From Alistipes sp. CAG:268 (GTDB lineage: Bacteria; Bacteroidota; Bacteroidia; Bacteroidales; Rikenellaceae): a DNA stretch of 20,128 nt. The stretch lies in contig FR892003.1 in the NCBI GenBank assembly GCA_000434235.1, positions 41,966 to 62,093 on the forward strand, in the 5' to 3' direction. Numbering within the stretch: the stretch's first letter is position 1; every line of letters begins with the position of its first letter. This document shows positions 7,258 through 13,845 of the stretch, one piece after another. The position numbers were made by a program, and so were the translations under genes. The notes below the pieces were generated by a model. That model saw only the letters and a program-made list of their open reading frames with translations. It made no database searches and was not told the origin of the DNA.

Positions 7258-7920
7258 TCAGACCGGATGCTCGGCCCATACCGTAAGAGCCTCGGCAAAC
7301 CGTCGGGCGATGGGGTCGTCGTCGTAGCGCGGCAGGTTGAGCATCTCGATCAATGTCTTGAAGCCGATGCACCGGTGCTCATACTGTTCGCTCCGGATAG
7401 GTTGCGGCGTGGGAAGGAGGTAGACAATCTCGACCGAGCGAATCTTCGCGATGGCTGCCTCTTTCAGCCGACAGCGCTCCTTGACAAGCCGTGCGTCCGT
7501 GTATTCGATCCACCGGTCGAGTTTCTCGATCAGATGCCTGTATTTGGCGCGGGCCGTAGTCGTTTCGTAAATAGAGATAATGTCCGAAAAGACTTCGGAG
7601 AGCTTTTTCTTCTGGATTTTGTGGAGATAGAGGGCCTGTTCCGCACGAATGGAATGGTTGTCGGTCTTCAACTCGACATAGACCATTTTGTCATCCGAAG
7701 CGACCATGTAGTCGATCCGATCCGAGAGGTTCATGTGCTCCTGCTTGGCCGGGAACTCCGGGATGACCGTCAGCTGATCCCCCGCGGCAAAGTAGCCGCA
7801 GTAGGTGAGCAGATCCTCCAGATAGAGGGCAAAGAAAATGTCGGCCCGGCGTTCCAACTGATAGGCGGGGAGCTGTCGCCAGTCGGTCAGCAGATCAAAC
7901 AGAGTGTTCAGGTTTTTCAT
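7258..7920 (-). CDS. Uncharacterised protein with a PD-(D/E)XK nuclease-like core
   Basis: The 220-residue protein has no firm family name. Residues 24-100 fit the PD-(D/E)XK pattern: a helix with Glu35 (FFALYLEDLLTY), then RIDYMV with Asp70, then VYVELKTD with Glu83-x-Lys85, then a helix with Gln95 (IRAEQALYL). That is the D...ExK...Q arrangement of metal-dependent nucleases. The rest is charged and helical (about 100-165). Near the C-terminus, IVYLLPTP resembles a central sheet strand. It lies 12 bp after the WYL regulator and shares its transcript, and a terminator follows. A nuclease paired with a WYL regulator suggests stress or phage-response DNA processing, but that is inference. The fold could also serve as a non-catalytic binding module. 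Confidence 0.7.
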   Translation of the reverse strand: MKNLNTLFDLLTDWRQLPAYQLERRADIFFALYLEDLLTYCGYFAAGDQLTVIPEFPAKQEHMNLSDRIDYMVASDDKMVYVELKTDNHSIRAEQALYLHKIQKKKLSEVFSDIISIYETTTARAKYRHLIEKLDRWIEYTDARLVKERCRLKEAAIAKIRSVEIVYLLPTPQPIRSEQYEHRCIGFKTLIEMLNLPRYDDDPIARRFAEALTVWAEHPV

Positions 7921-7932
7921 GATAGGGGCAAT

Positions 7933-8841
7933 TTATTTATAGTATTCGGCTATTTTATCGGCGGTCTCTTTCATCCGTTGCTGCACCCACCGGGGCGACA
8001 GCACCTTGACATAGGCTCCGCAGGCAAGCAATTCGCCGAAGAAGCGGCTTGTCGGTCGCAGCGTGAAGGTGAATTCCGCCCATCCCGCGTCGGTTTTCGT
8101 CTCCTGCTGGCTCGGATGGAGTGGCAACGTGCGTAGGCGGTCGGCCATCAACCCGTATGCCCTCACTACGACTTTTGTCTCGGGAATGGCTTCGTATTGC
8201 CCGATGCCGTGCTGCCGCAGGTACTCCCCGGCGGAGAAGGTCTCGGGAAAGACGAAGGTCTTCTCCGTAGGCTCGCACGCTAGAATCCGATCCAGCGCAT
8301 AGACCGTCAGGGATGTTTCGTCCTCCCGCAATCCAAATACATACCAGCGGCGGTCGCTCATCTGCACGAAGTAAGGGGATAGCAGCAGCGAAAACGCCTC
8401 CTTCCCGAACGGACGATAGGTGATTCGCAGCCTTCGATTTTCACGCAGGGCGGAGAGGATCGGATGGAGCCAGCGATCGGCCGAGGGGATCTCATCGGTG
8501 ATAATCCGCTCATTGAGTTCTCGGCTTTCTGCAAGCATCAGCCGCAACGAGAGGGTTTGCCACATCCAAGCTCCCAGCGGATTGTGTTCGTCGAGGCGAA
8601 CCGAATAGTAACGATTGCTTGTGCAGATGATCTCCACGCCGAAATCCATGGCATTGATCGCCTCCTTGTGTTGCTGAAAGGTGCGGCGCGAGAGGGGAAC
8701 ACCGTCGGGATTCAGTGTCTCTTCCTGCTGCCACCGACGGTCGATCTCCTGCAACGTACAGCGGTCATGACGACGGATGGTATCGATCAGCCACATGTAA
8801 CGGGCATATTTGTCTTTGCGGCGAAGTGTTATGGAACTCAT
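7933..8841 (-). CDS. WYL-domain transcriptional regulator
   Basis: I start this 302-residue protein at the ATG at 8841 (MSSITLRRKDKYARYMWLID). A perfect TATCTTTG box lies at 8858-8865, so an in-frame start further upstream (up to 9018) would precede the promoter. Residues 1-85 form a winged-helix DNA-binding domain of the Bacteroidetes YafY type. A WYL domain follows at about 130-230, with DRRWYVFGL at 163-171 (core W166-Y167) and YALDRI at 181-186. A C-terminal extension (235-302) ends PRWVQQRMKETADKIAEYYK. WYL domains bind nucleic acids or nucleotides and often control defence or DNA-damage genes. It is the first gene of an operon with a PD-(D/E)XK-like protein 12 bp downstream, and it is divergent from the HAD gene across 120 bp, so it may also control that promoter and itself. 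Confidence 0.88.
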   Translation of the reverse strand: MSSITLRRKDKYARYMWLIDTIRRHDRCTLQEIDRRWQQEETLNPDGVPLSRRTFQQHKEAINAMDFGVEIICTSNRYYSVRLDEHNPLGAWMWQTLSLRLMLAESRELNERIITDEIPSADRWLHPILSALRENRRLRITYRPFGKEAFSLLLSPYFVQMSDRRWYVFGLREDETSLTVYALDRILACEPTEKTFVFPETFSAGEYLRQHGIGQYEAIPETKVVVRAYGLMADRLRTLPLHPSQQETKTDAGWAEFTFTLRPTSRFFGELLACGAYVKVLSPRWVQQRMKETADKIAEYYK

Positions 8842-8857
8842 GTCCGGATCTTTTTTA

Positions 8858-8865
8858 CAAAGATA
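8858..8865 (-). promoter_or_regulatory. -7 box of the WYL operon promoter
   Basis: The minus strand reads TATCTTTG here, an exact Bacteroidetes -7 element. No good TTTG lies at 19-21 bp, so the -33 element is weak, as expected for an activated or autoregulated promoter. The transcript would start only about 10 nt before the ATG at 8841. Confidence 0.6.
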
Positions 8866-8961
8866 AGCGGATGCTGTGCAAAAAGTGGGTGCAGCTGCTG
8901 AAAAATTCGTGTTTTTGAAAATTCCTGTATTCTTTTTCCCGGCTTGTTCGTATAGTAAAAT

Positions 8962-9471
8962 ATGGAACGATTTATTTTTCTGGATTTCGACGGCATTCTC
9001 AATACGGGACGCTATCAACGGGAGTTGCAGACTCGGGGTGAAATGGGGCGGGATGCCATCGGCCCGCTGTTTGACCCGCAGGCGGTCGATGCTTTGCGGA
9101 TGCTTCTAGAGCGAAGCGGCGCCCAACTCGTAATCACCTCTTCCTGGCGAACGGCAGGGCTTGCGGCCATACGCGATCTTTGGCAAAGCCGTTCGCTGCC
9201 GGGTGAGGTCGCCGACGTGACTCCGTTTTATCTGTACGGAGCCTACCGCGATTCCTTGGATGGGGAGCCGTTTATGGGTTTCACGCCGGGTTGCCGGGGT
9301 CTTGAGATTGCCGAGTGGCTGGCCCGGCATGCGGAGCCTGACGTATCTTATGTCATCTTGGATGATGAGGAGGATATTCTGCTGCGACAGGCTTCTCGCC
9401 TGGTCAGAATAAATCCGGAAACAGGCCTTACGCCGGAGGATGCCCGAAAAGCGATGGTCGTATTAAAATAG
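8962..9471 (+). CDS. HAD-superfamily hydrolase (RNA-repair-associated HAD type)
   Basis: The 169-residue protein starts MERFIFLDFDGILNTG, the HAD motif I DxDG[IV]LN with nucleophile Asp8 and acid/base Asp10. Motif II is ITSSWR (58-63). Motif IV is VILDDEED with Asp134-Asp135. Length and motif style (LDFDGxLN, SSWR, DDE) match the small HAD family described from 'Swiss Army Knife' RNA-repair proteins, which are predicted polynucleotide phosphatases; I base this on recall of motifs. No cap domain fits in this length, which favours a macromolecular or large substrate. It is transcribed divergently from the WYL regulator and followed by a long inverted repeat. The superfamily is certain; the role in RNA ends is a hypothesis. 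Confidence 0.85.
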   Translation: MERFIFLDFDGILNTGRYQRELQTRGEMGRDAIGPLFDPQAVDALRMLLERSGAQLVITSSWRTAGLAAIRDLWQSRSLPGEVADVTPFYLYGAYRDSLDGEPFMGFTPGCRGLEIAEWLARHAEPDVSYVILDDEEDILLRQASRLVRINPETGLTPEDARKAMVVLK

Positions 9472-9495
9472 CTCAAAATGATTTCCTCTGATATG

Positions 9496-9573
9496 GACCA
9501 CCACCTAAATAAAAATCGATCGCTATTTTATCCAATTTGTTCAGAGAGTAAAATAGCGATCGATTGTGGTGTC
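9496..9573. repeat. Long inverted repeat, 17-bp perfect stem with extended arms
   Basis: AATCGATCGCTATTTTA (9514-9530) pairs perfectly with 9549-9565 across an 18-base loop. Beyond it, CACCAC (9499-9504) can pair with GTGGTG (9566-9571), leaving nine unpaired bases on one side. It lies 24-43 bp after the HAD stop. It could act as that gene's terminator, although no T-run follows on the plus strand. The unusual length and AT-rich stem also fit a small palindromic repeat element. Confidence 0.7.
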
Positions 9574-9625
9574 TGAATTTTGATTGTAAACTTGAGAAAA
9601 TAAATTAAAGTTTCACGATTCAGGG

Positions 9626-9670
9626 CATAAAAATTGGGGTGTAAATCTCGTAACTACTTGATTTACACCC
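9626..9670 (-). terminator. Rho-independent terminator of the tRNA-Asp unit
   Basis: On the minus strand GGGTGTAAATC (9670-9660) pairs with GATTTACACCC (9647-9637) around a 12-base loop. It is followed by CAATTTTTATG. The stem begins 7 bp past the 3' end of the second tRNA. Confidence 0.85.
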
Positions 9671-9677
9671 TTGTTTG

Positions 9678-9751
9678 CGGTGCGTAGGGGACTCGAACCC
9701 CTGACCCCGTGCGTGACAGGCACGTATTCTAACCAGCTGAACTAACGCACC
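9678..9751 (-). tRNA. tRNA-Asp (anticodon GTC), second copy
   Basis: The 74-nt minus-strand sequence folds as a full cloverleaf. The acceptor is GGTGCGT/ACGCACC, the D-stem GTTC/GAAT, the anticodon stem CGTGC/GCACG with loop CTGTCAC (anticodon GTC), and the T-arm AGGGG-TTCGAGT-CCCCT. The discriminator base is G, the aspartate identity base. CCA is not encoded. It is identical to the copy at 9811-9884 and lies downstream of it in the same transcript. Confidence 0.97.
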
Positions 9752-9810
9752 ATTGCTGGGCGACCTTCTTTACGAGTGGAGGGGCGGTCGCTTTTCCCTC
9801 TCTCGGCTGG

Positions 9811-9884
9811 CGGTGCGTAGGGGACTCGAACCCCTGACCCCGTGCGTGACAGGCACGTATTCTAACCAGCTGAACTAACGCACC
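9811..9884 (-). tRNA. tRNA-Asp (anticodon GTC), first copy
   Basis: This is identical in all 74 bases to the copy at 9678-9751, from which it is separated by a 59-bp spacer. It is the promoter-proximal copy, with a consensus promoter at 9921-9950. Both tRNAs should be processed from one transcript, since no terminator or promoter is visible between them. Confidence 0.97.
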
Positions 9885-9920
9885 GTTTTTCGCGGTAACC
9901 GTTTTCCGGTATTGCGAGTG

Positions 9921-9950
9921 CAAAGATAGTGGAATTTTTTGAATCGGCAA
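9921..9950 (-). promoter_or_regulatory. Bacteroidetes promoter of the tRNA-Asp unit
   Basis: On the minus strand TTG (9950-9948) is followed after 19 bp by an exact TATCTTTG -7 box (9928-9921). The start of transcription would lie about 30 nt before the tRNA 5' end at 9884. It sits just beyond the stop of rsmD. Confidence 0.8.
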
Positions 9951-9956
9951 TACTTT

Positions 9957-10493
9957 TCACCCCTTTTTGAAGAAAGAAAATTGCACGCTTCCGTAACTCC
10001 TTAATTGCCAGAACTCACTACGCTCGGAAAAATCCATCTTTTTCGAATGTTCGAAGATCAGCAGCCCGCCGGGACGCAGCAGATCGCCTCCGAGGACCAG
10101 ATCGACGACCGCCTCGCTGCCCGAAAGGTCATACGGGGCGTCCGAAAAAACGATGTCGAACTGCTTGTGACAGCTCCGCAGGTAGAGAAAAACATTTGCC
10201 TTGACAGCATAGAGGTTGTCGATCCCGAGCTGCCGGGCCGTGCTGCGGATGAAATCGTAGTGCACCGGGTTGATCTCGACCGAGGTAACACTCCGCGCTC
10301 CCCGCGACGCAAACTCGTAGCTGATCGACCCCGTCCCGGCAAAGAGGTCGAGGACGTCGCACTCCTCGAAATCGACCAGATTGCCCAGCACGTTGAAGAG
10401 ATTCTCCTTGGCAAAATCGGTCGTCGGCCGGGCCCGCAGGTTGCGGGGCGGGTTGATGGCCCGTCCCTTGTATTTTCCGCTGACTATTCGCAT
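9957..10493 (-). CDS. rsmD: 16S rRNA (guanine-966-N2)-methyltransferase RsmD
   Basis: The 178-residue protein has the usual RsmD length and hallmarks: MRIVSGKYKGRAI at the N-terminus, RPTTDFAKENLFNVL at 22-36, and the S-adenosylmethionine-binding motif VLDLFAGTGSISYE at 47-60. VEINP (72-76) is the acidic loop. The catalytic motif, usually [DN]PPY, reads DAPY here (118-121), in VFSDAPYDL. RsmD methylates G966 of 16S rRNA during 30S assembly. The start at 10493 overlaps the preceding DUF3822-like gene by 10 bp, so it is the last gene of a three-gene operon. The Pro-to-Ala change keeps Asp, Pro and Tyr and probably keeps activity. Identification is firm. Confidence 0.94.
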   Translation of the reverse strand: MRIVSGKYKGRAINPPRNLRARPTTDFAKENLFNVLGNLVDFEECDVLDLFAGTGSISYEFASRGARSVTSVEINPVHYDFIRSTARQLGIDNLYAVKANVFLYLRSCHKQFDIVFSDAPYDLSGSEAVVDLVLGGDLLRPGGLLIFEHSKKMDFSERSEFWQLRSYGSVQFSFFKKG

Positions 10494-11095
10494 AGGCTTT
10501 TTCCGAATCGTTTTCCGAGAAGCCTCCGCAATCCCTTTGCGTCGTCACCCGCCGCAATGAGCACATACTCGCGCAGCGCGAATGCCTGCTGCAGCCGTTC
10601 AGCGACATAGAGCAGGTCCGCCTCCCCGGCCGCGGGGAGCGCCTCGGCCATGCGCAGCGTCTGTTCCCGGTATACCTTAATATATAGCGTACCGCTCTGG
10701 CGGCACATCCACACAGCGGAGGCCGTATCCGCAGGCGTCCGCAGCAGGGGAGAGGTATAACGAACCCTGTCGCCGAGCCGCCCCTCGACCTGCCGCACGG
10801 CATCCCCGGCGACGCACATCAGCGCTACGGTCTCCGCCCCGGGATCGCTCCACACGATCCGCTCACCGGCAGCAGGGCGGATGCCCGCCGCCGCCAGCAG
10901 CGCCTCCGCAGCCGCCGGTTCGAACACCTCGCACGGGACGAGCATCGTCCGCGGCGTCACCGCCTCGACCTCCACGACACCCGCCGCCGGACTCTCCAGC
11001 CCAAGCAGCGAAAAAGAATGTCCATCCAACGATTGCTGAATGGACACTCCGTAGCCGTCTTGCGGCCGATTAGTCTTCCCAGTTGCCTGCCTCAT
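10484..11095 (-). CDS. DUF3822-like conserved protein
   Basis: The 203-residue protein is alanine-rich. Its pattern (VSIQQSLDGHSFSLLGL at 17-33, then alternating strands, TLYIKVYREQTLRMAEALP, and a C-terminal REYVLIAAGDDAKGLRRLLGKRFG) resembles DUF3822 proteins, which in Bacteroidetes sit next to rsmD. DUF3822 has an ASKHA-like fold and no known reaction. At 203 residues it is shorter than the roughly 250-280 I expect. The ATG at 11095 overlaps the upstream gene by 26 bp; no better-placed start is obvious. It overlaps rsmD by 10 bp, so the three genes are translationally linked. The family call relies on context and weak pattern. Confidence 0.72.
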   Translation of the reverse strand: MRQATGKTNRPQDGYGVSIQQSLDGHSFSLLGLESPAAGVVEVEAVTPRTMLVPCEVFEPAAAEALLAAAGIRPAAGERIVWSDPGAETVALMCVAGDAVRQVEGRLGDRVRYTSPLLRTPADTASAVWMCRQSGTLYIKVYREQTLRMAEALPAAGEADLLYVAERLQQAFALREYVLIAAGDDAKGLRRLLGKRFGKSLCE

Positions 11096-11705
11096 TGTTA
11101 GCGGCTTCCATCGAACCGAACTTGATACCGGCGTAGCGGGTATAGATATTCTCCTCCTCGTCGATCAGGTTGATCACCTCCTGACGATAGGCCACCGTGT
11201 CGAGGAACGCCTTGTAGGGAGCGCGGCACTCGACGATCGGCACAACGACTCCCGAAGCCGTCGCATAGCCGGCCTCCATGATGAATTCGGACTTGTTGTC
11301 CGTTCCGGGGATGTAACGCAACTGCTCAACATCCTCGCGCATAAGTTTCTTGGGCGAGAAGATGGTGTCGATCACGGCGATCTTGAACTTCTCGATGTTC
11401 TTCTTGCCGGTCTTCTTCAGCATGGCCATACCTACCGAGTCGTCCTCATCGACGAGTTTGCGCTCCATCTCGAGCGTATCGGTGAGAATGAACGCCTCGA
11501 GCGAGTCGAACGTGCTGGTGAAGCGCTGGTACTTCGACTTGAATGCACGCTGGGCGGTACGAATGTCCTTGATGCGGTCGATGACCTGAGCCCGCTTCGT
11601 TTTCAACTCCTGCTCGAAGTTGAGCGGCGTCGAGATCTGCACATAGATAACGTAGACCAATGCGATGATGACTACGCCGAGGATGATTTGAGCGATTCTT
11701 TTCAT
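11070..11705 (-). CDS. Conserved membrane-anchored protein of unknown function
   Basis: The 211-residue protein has one N-terminal membrane segment (about residues 5-24, AQIILGVVIIALVYVIYVQI). A charged helix follows (33-62, QELKTKRAQVIDRIKDIRTA), probably a coiled coil, and the rest is soluble. That soluble part is probably periplasmic, since few positive charges follow the segment. It is lysine- and glutamate-rich and much less GC-biased than its neighbours. It is the first gene of the operon with DUF3822 and rsmD. An N-terminal anchor followed by a long helix recalls pilin-like or divisome-type anchors, but no prepilin cleavage motif is visible. I do not assign a function. Confidence 0.82.
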   Translation of the reverse strand: MKRIAQIILGVVIIALVYVIYVQISTPLNFEQELKTKRAQVIDRIKDIRTAQRAFKSKYQRFTSTFDSLEAFILTDTLEMERKLVDEDDSVGMAMLKKTGKKNIEKFKIAVIDTIFSPKKLMREDVEQLRYIPGTDNKSEFIMEAGYATASGVVVPIVECRAPYKAFLDTVAYRQEVINLIDEEENIYTRYAGIKFGSMEAANNEAGNWED

Positions 11706-11735
11706 TTTATAAATAAATATTTGTTATTAATTTTG
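11705..11735 (+). promoter_or_regulatory. Promoter of the helicase gene; decides its start codon
   Basis: TAATTTTG (11728-11735) matches TAnnTTTG, and TTTT (11705-11708) stands 19 bp upstream as a degenerate -33. The in-frame GTG at 11735 lies inside this -7 box and could not be in the transcript, so translation must begin at the ATG at 11756. Confidence 0.6.
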
Positions 11736-11755
11736 TGCTCTCAAATGAAACACGC

Positions 11756-13171
11756 ATGTCCAGCACACGTATTGCGACCCAAATTTACGGTAAAATTTGT
11801 TTCGAAACAACTCCCGGGCAAAAAAAAATCATAGAAAAGTTGTCGGAATACCTTGCAGATGACGATTTTTCGCGGATTTTCGTGCTGAACGGCTATGCGG
11901 GAACGGGAAAAACGACACTCATCGCGGCACTGGTGGGGGCACTCAAGGAGTCGGGAATCCGCCCCGTACTGCTCGCCCCGACGGGACGGGCCGCCAAGGT
12001 GCTGGCCCGCAACGCCCGGGAACGTGCGCTCACGATCCACAAGCGGATCTACCGCCAGCGCACGAATGCCGACTACGAATCGCAATACTCGCTCAACCAC
12101 AATCCCGAACAGGGGGCCGTGTTCATCGTCGATGAGGCCTCGATGCTCTCCGAGCGCGCCTCGGAGGGGACACATTTCGGCAGCGGGTCGCTGCTCGGTG
12201 ACCTGGTGCAGTATGTCCGTAACGGACGGGGCTGCCGCCTGATCCTCGTGGGCGACAGCGCACAGCTGCCGCCCGTGGGTTCGGACTTCAGCCCGGCACT
12301 CGACCCGGCGACGATGGAGCGCTACGGCGAGGTGGTCTACGGCACGCTCGACGAGGTCGTGCGCCAGGAGTCCGAATCGGGCATCCTGTTCAACGCCACG
12401 CTTGTCCGGTGCATGCTCGAGAACGGCATCTGCGCCATTCCGCGTTTCCGCATGGATTTCCCGGACATCGAGGCGGTCGAGGGCGGCGAATTTCTCGAGA
12501 AACTCGAGGATTGCTACGCCCGCTACGGACGCGACGAGACGATTGTCATCACGCGTTCGAACAAGCGGGCCAACCGCTACAACGAGGGGATCCGGCGCAA
12601 CGTTCTCTCGGCCGAGGAGGAGATCGAGAGCGGCGACATGCTGATGGTCGTCAAGAACAACTACTACTATCCCGAACGGACGGAGAACTGCCTGATGAAC
12701 TTCATCGCCAACGGCGACATCGCCCGCCTGAAACGGCTGCGGCGCTTCGAGGAGTTCTACGGCTTCCGCTTCGCCGATGCCGTGCTCTCGTTCCCGGACT
12801 ACGACGACTCGGAGATCGAGTGCAAGATCCTCCTGGATACGATCGCCTCGGAGTCGCCGTCGCTCACGCGCGAGGAATCGACGCGCCTGTTCTATGAGGT
12901 CGAAAAGGACTATACCGACATCCGGAGCCGGATCAAGCGCTTCAAGGAGATCCGCGAGAATCCCCATTTCAACGCCGTGCAGGTGAAATTCTCCTACGCC
13001 GTGACATGCCACAAGGCCCAGGGCGGACAGTGGCGCGCGGTCTTCGTGGACCGCTGCCTGTTCGGCGACGAGCAGATGACGCGCGACATGCTGCGCTGGC
13101 TCTATACGGCCCTCACGCGGGCTACCGACAAACTGTATCTGGTCAATTTCGACTCCCAGTTCTATGAATAG
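11756..13171 (+). CDS. RecD2-like superfamily 1B DNA helicase
   Basis: Counted from ATG 11756 the protein has 471 residues. Helicase motifs appear in order. Walker A is GYAGTGKT (46-53). Motif Ia is LLAPTGRAA (73-81). Walker B is VFIVDEAS with Asp127-Glu128. Motif III is LILVGDSAQLPPVG (163-176). VITRSNKRAN is motif IV. Near the C-terminus SYAVTCHKAQGGQW and LYTALTRA form motifs V and VI. It belongs to the RecD/PIF1 group, which move 5'-to-3' on single-stranded DNA. It lacks the N-terminal RecD2 helix-hairpin-helix domains and is the short form common in Bacteroidetes. It overlaps the following glycosylase-like gene by 8 bp, with mutS beyond, which suggests a repair role. The GTG start at 11735 is rejected because it lies in the promoter. 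Confidence 0.9.
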   Translation: MSSTRIATQIYGKICFETTPGQKKIIEKLSEYLADDDFSRIFVLNGYAGTGKTTLIAALVGALKESGIRPVLLAPTGRAAKVLARNARERALTIHKRIYRQRTNADYESQYSLNHNPEQGAVFIVDEASMLSERASEGTHFGSGSLLGDLVQYVRNGRGCRLILVGDSAQLPPVGSDFSPALDPATMERYGEVVYGTLDEVVRQESESGILFNATLVRCMLENGICAIPRFRMDFPDIEAVEGGEFLEKLEDCYARYGRDETIVITRSNKRANRYNEGIRRNVLSAEEEIESGDMLMVVKNNYYYPERTENCLMNFIANGDIARLKRLRRFEEFYGFRFADAVLSFPDYDDSEIECKILLDTIASESPSLTREESTRLFYEVEKDYTDIRSRIKRFKEIRENPHFNAVQVKFSYAVTCHKAQGGQWRAVFVDRCLFGDEQMTRDMLRWLYTALTRATDKLYLVNFDSQFYE

Positions 13172-13742
13172 CGAACGCCATCCGCTCGACCCGTTCCTCC
13201 CCTCCGGAGCCCGGCTGCTGATGCTCGGCAGCTTCCCGCCGCAGCGCAAACGCTGGTCGATGGAGTTCTTCTACCCGAACCTCCAGAACGACATGTGGCG
13301 CGTGGTGGGCTACCTGGCCACGGGCGACAAGCAGCACTTCCTGACTCCGGACCGGAAACATTTCGACCGCGAACGCATCGAGGCCTTCTGCCGCGAGCGG
13401 GGGATTGCCCTCTTCGATACGGCTGTCGAGGTGATCCGATTGAAGGACAACGCCTCGGACAATTTTCTTCAAGTGGTGCAGGAGGTCGATTTCGCCTCGC
13501 TGCTGGCACAGCTGCCCGACTGCCGGGCCGTGGTCACCACGGGACAGAAGGCCACCGACACGCTGCGGCGCCTGACCGGATGCGACGAACCTCCCGTGGG
13601 CGGGAGTGTCGCGATGCCCTTTGCCGGACGCGACCTGCAGCTCTGGCGCATGCCCTCCACCTCGCGGGCCTACCCGCGCCCGGTGGAGTGGAAGGCGGAG
13701 TTCTACCGCCGGGTATTCACCCGGTACGGCATCATCGGATAG
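13164..13742 (+). CDS. Uracil/hypoxanthine-DNA glycosylase superfamily protein
   Basis: The 192-residue protein has the UDG-superfamily layout. A first strand ends LMLGSFPP (19-26), corresponding to the motif A loop. FFYPNLQNDMWRVVG (35-49) resembles the segment of family-6 hypoxanthine-DNA glycosylases that carries the catalytic Asn. A strand VVTTGQKA (123-130) follows, and MPSTSRAY (163-170) stands where motif B (LPSTSPA) is expected. Such enzymes remove deaminated bases. Asn39 or Asn42 could be the catalytic residue, but I cannot tell which. It overlaps the helicase gene by 8 bp and lies 103 bp before mutS. The superfamily is likely; the base specificity is not known. Confidence 0.78.
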   Translation: MNSERHPLDPFLPSGARLLMLGSFPPQRKRWSMEFFYPNLQNDMWRVVGYLATGDKQHFLTPDRKHFDRERIEAFCRERGIALFDTAVEVIRLKDNASDNFLQVVQEVDFASLLAQLPDCRAVVTTGQKATDTLRRLTGCDEPPVGGSVAMPFAGRDLQLWRMPSTSRAYPRPVEWKAEFYRRVFTRYGIIG

Positions 13743-13783
13743 GCCGCACAGGTCTCCGACCCCCAAAAAAATCGGCCTCCGGC

Positions 13784-13815
13784 TTTGCACGGGAGCCGAA
13801 AAACCCGTATCTTTG
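13784..13815 (+). promoter_or_regulatory. Consensus promoter of mutS
   Basis: TTTG (13784-13787) is followed after 20 bp by TATCTTTG (13808-13815), a full match to the Bacteroidetes housekeeping promoter. The transcript would start about 23 nt before the GTG start of mutS. MutS is therefore expressed independently of the helicase/glycosylase pair. Confidence 0.85.
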
Positions 13816-13845
13816 CTTGCAATACAATATTCTATATAGGCTACT

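Noticed and set aside
8842..9018. 59-codon N-terminal extension of the WYL regulator
   Set aside because: It crosses the TATCTTTG promoter box and the start of the divergent HAD gene; the family aligns from the ATG at 8841.
9752..9810. Third RNA gene in the spacer between the two tRNA-Asp copies
   Set aside because: The 59-bp spacer does not fold into a cloverleaf and is too short for a tRNA.
11735..11755. GTG start for the helicase
   Set aside because: The codon is part of the -7 box TAATTTTG, so it would not be in the mRNA.
11741..13249. 502-codon minus-strand open frame antisense to the helicase
   Set aside because: Same mirror effect; the plus strand carries all helicase motifs in order.
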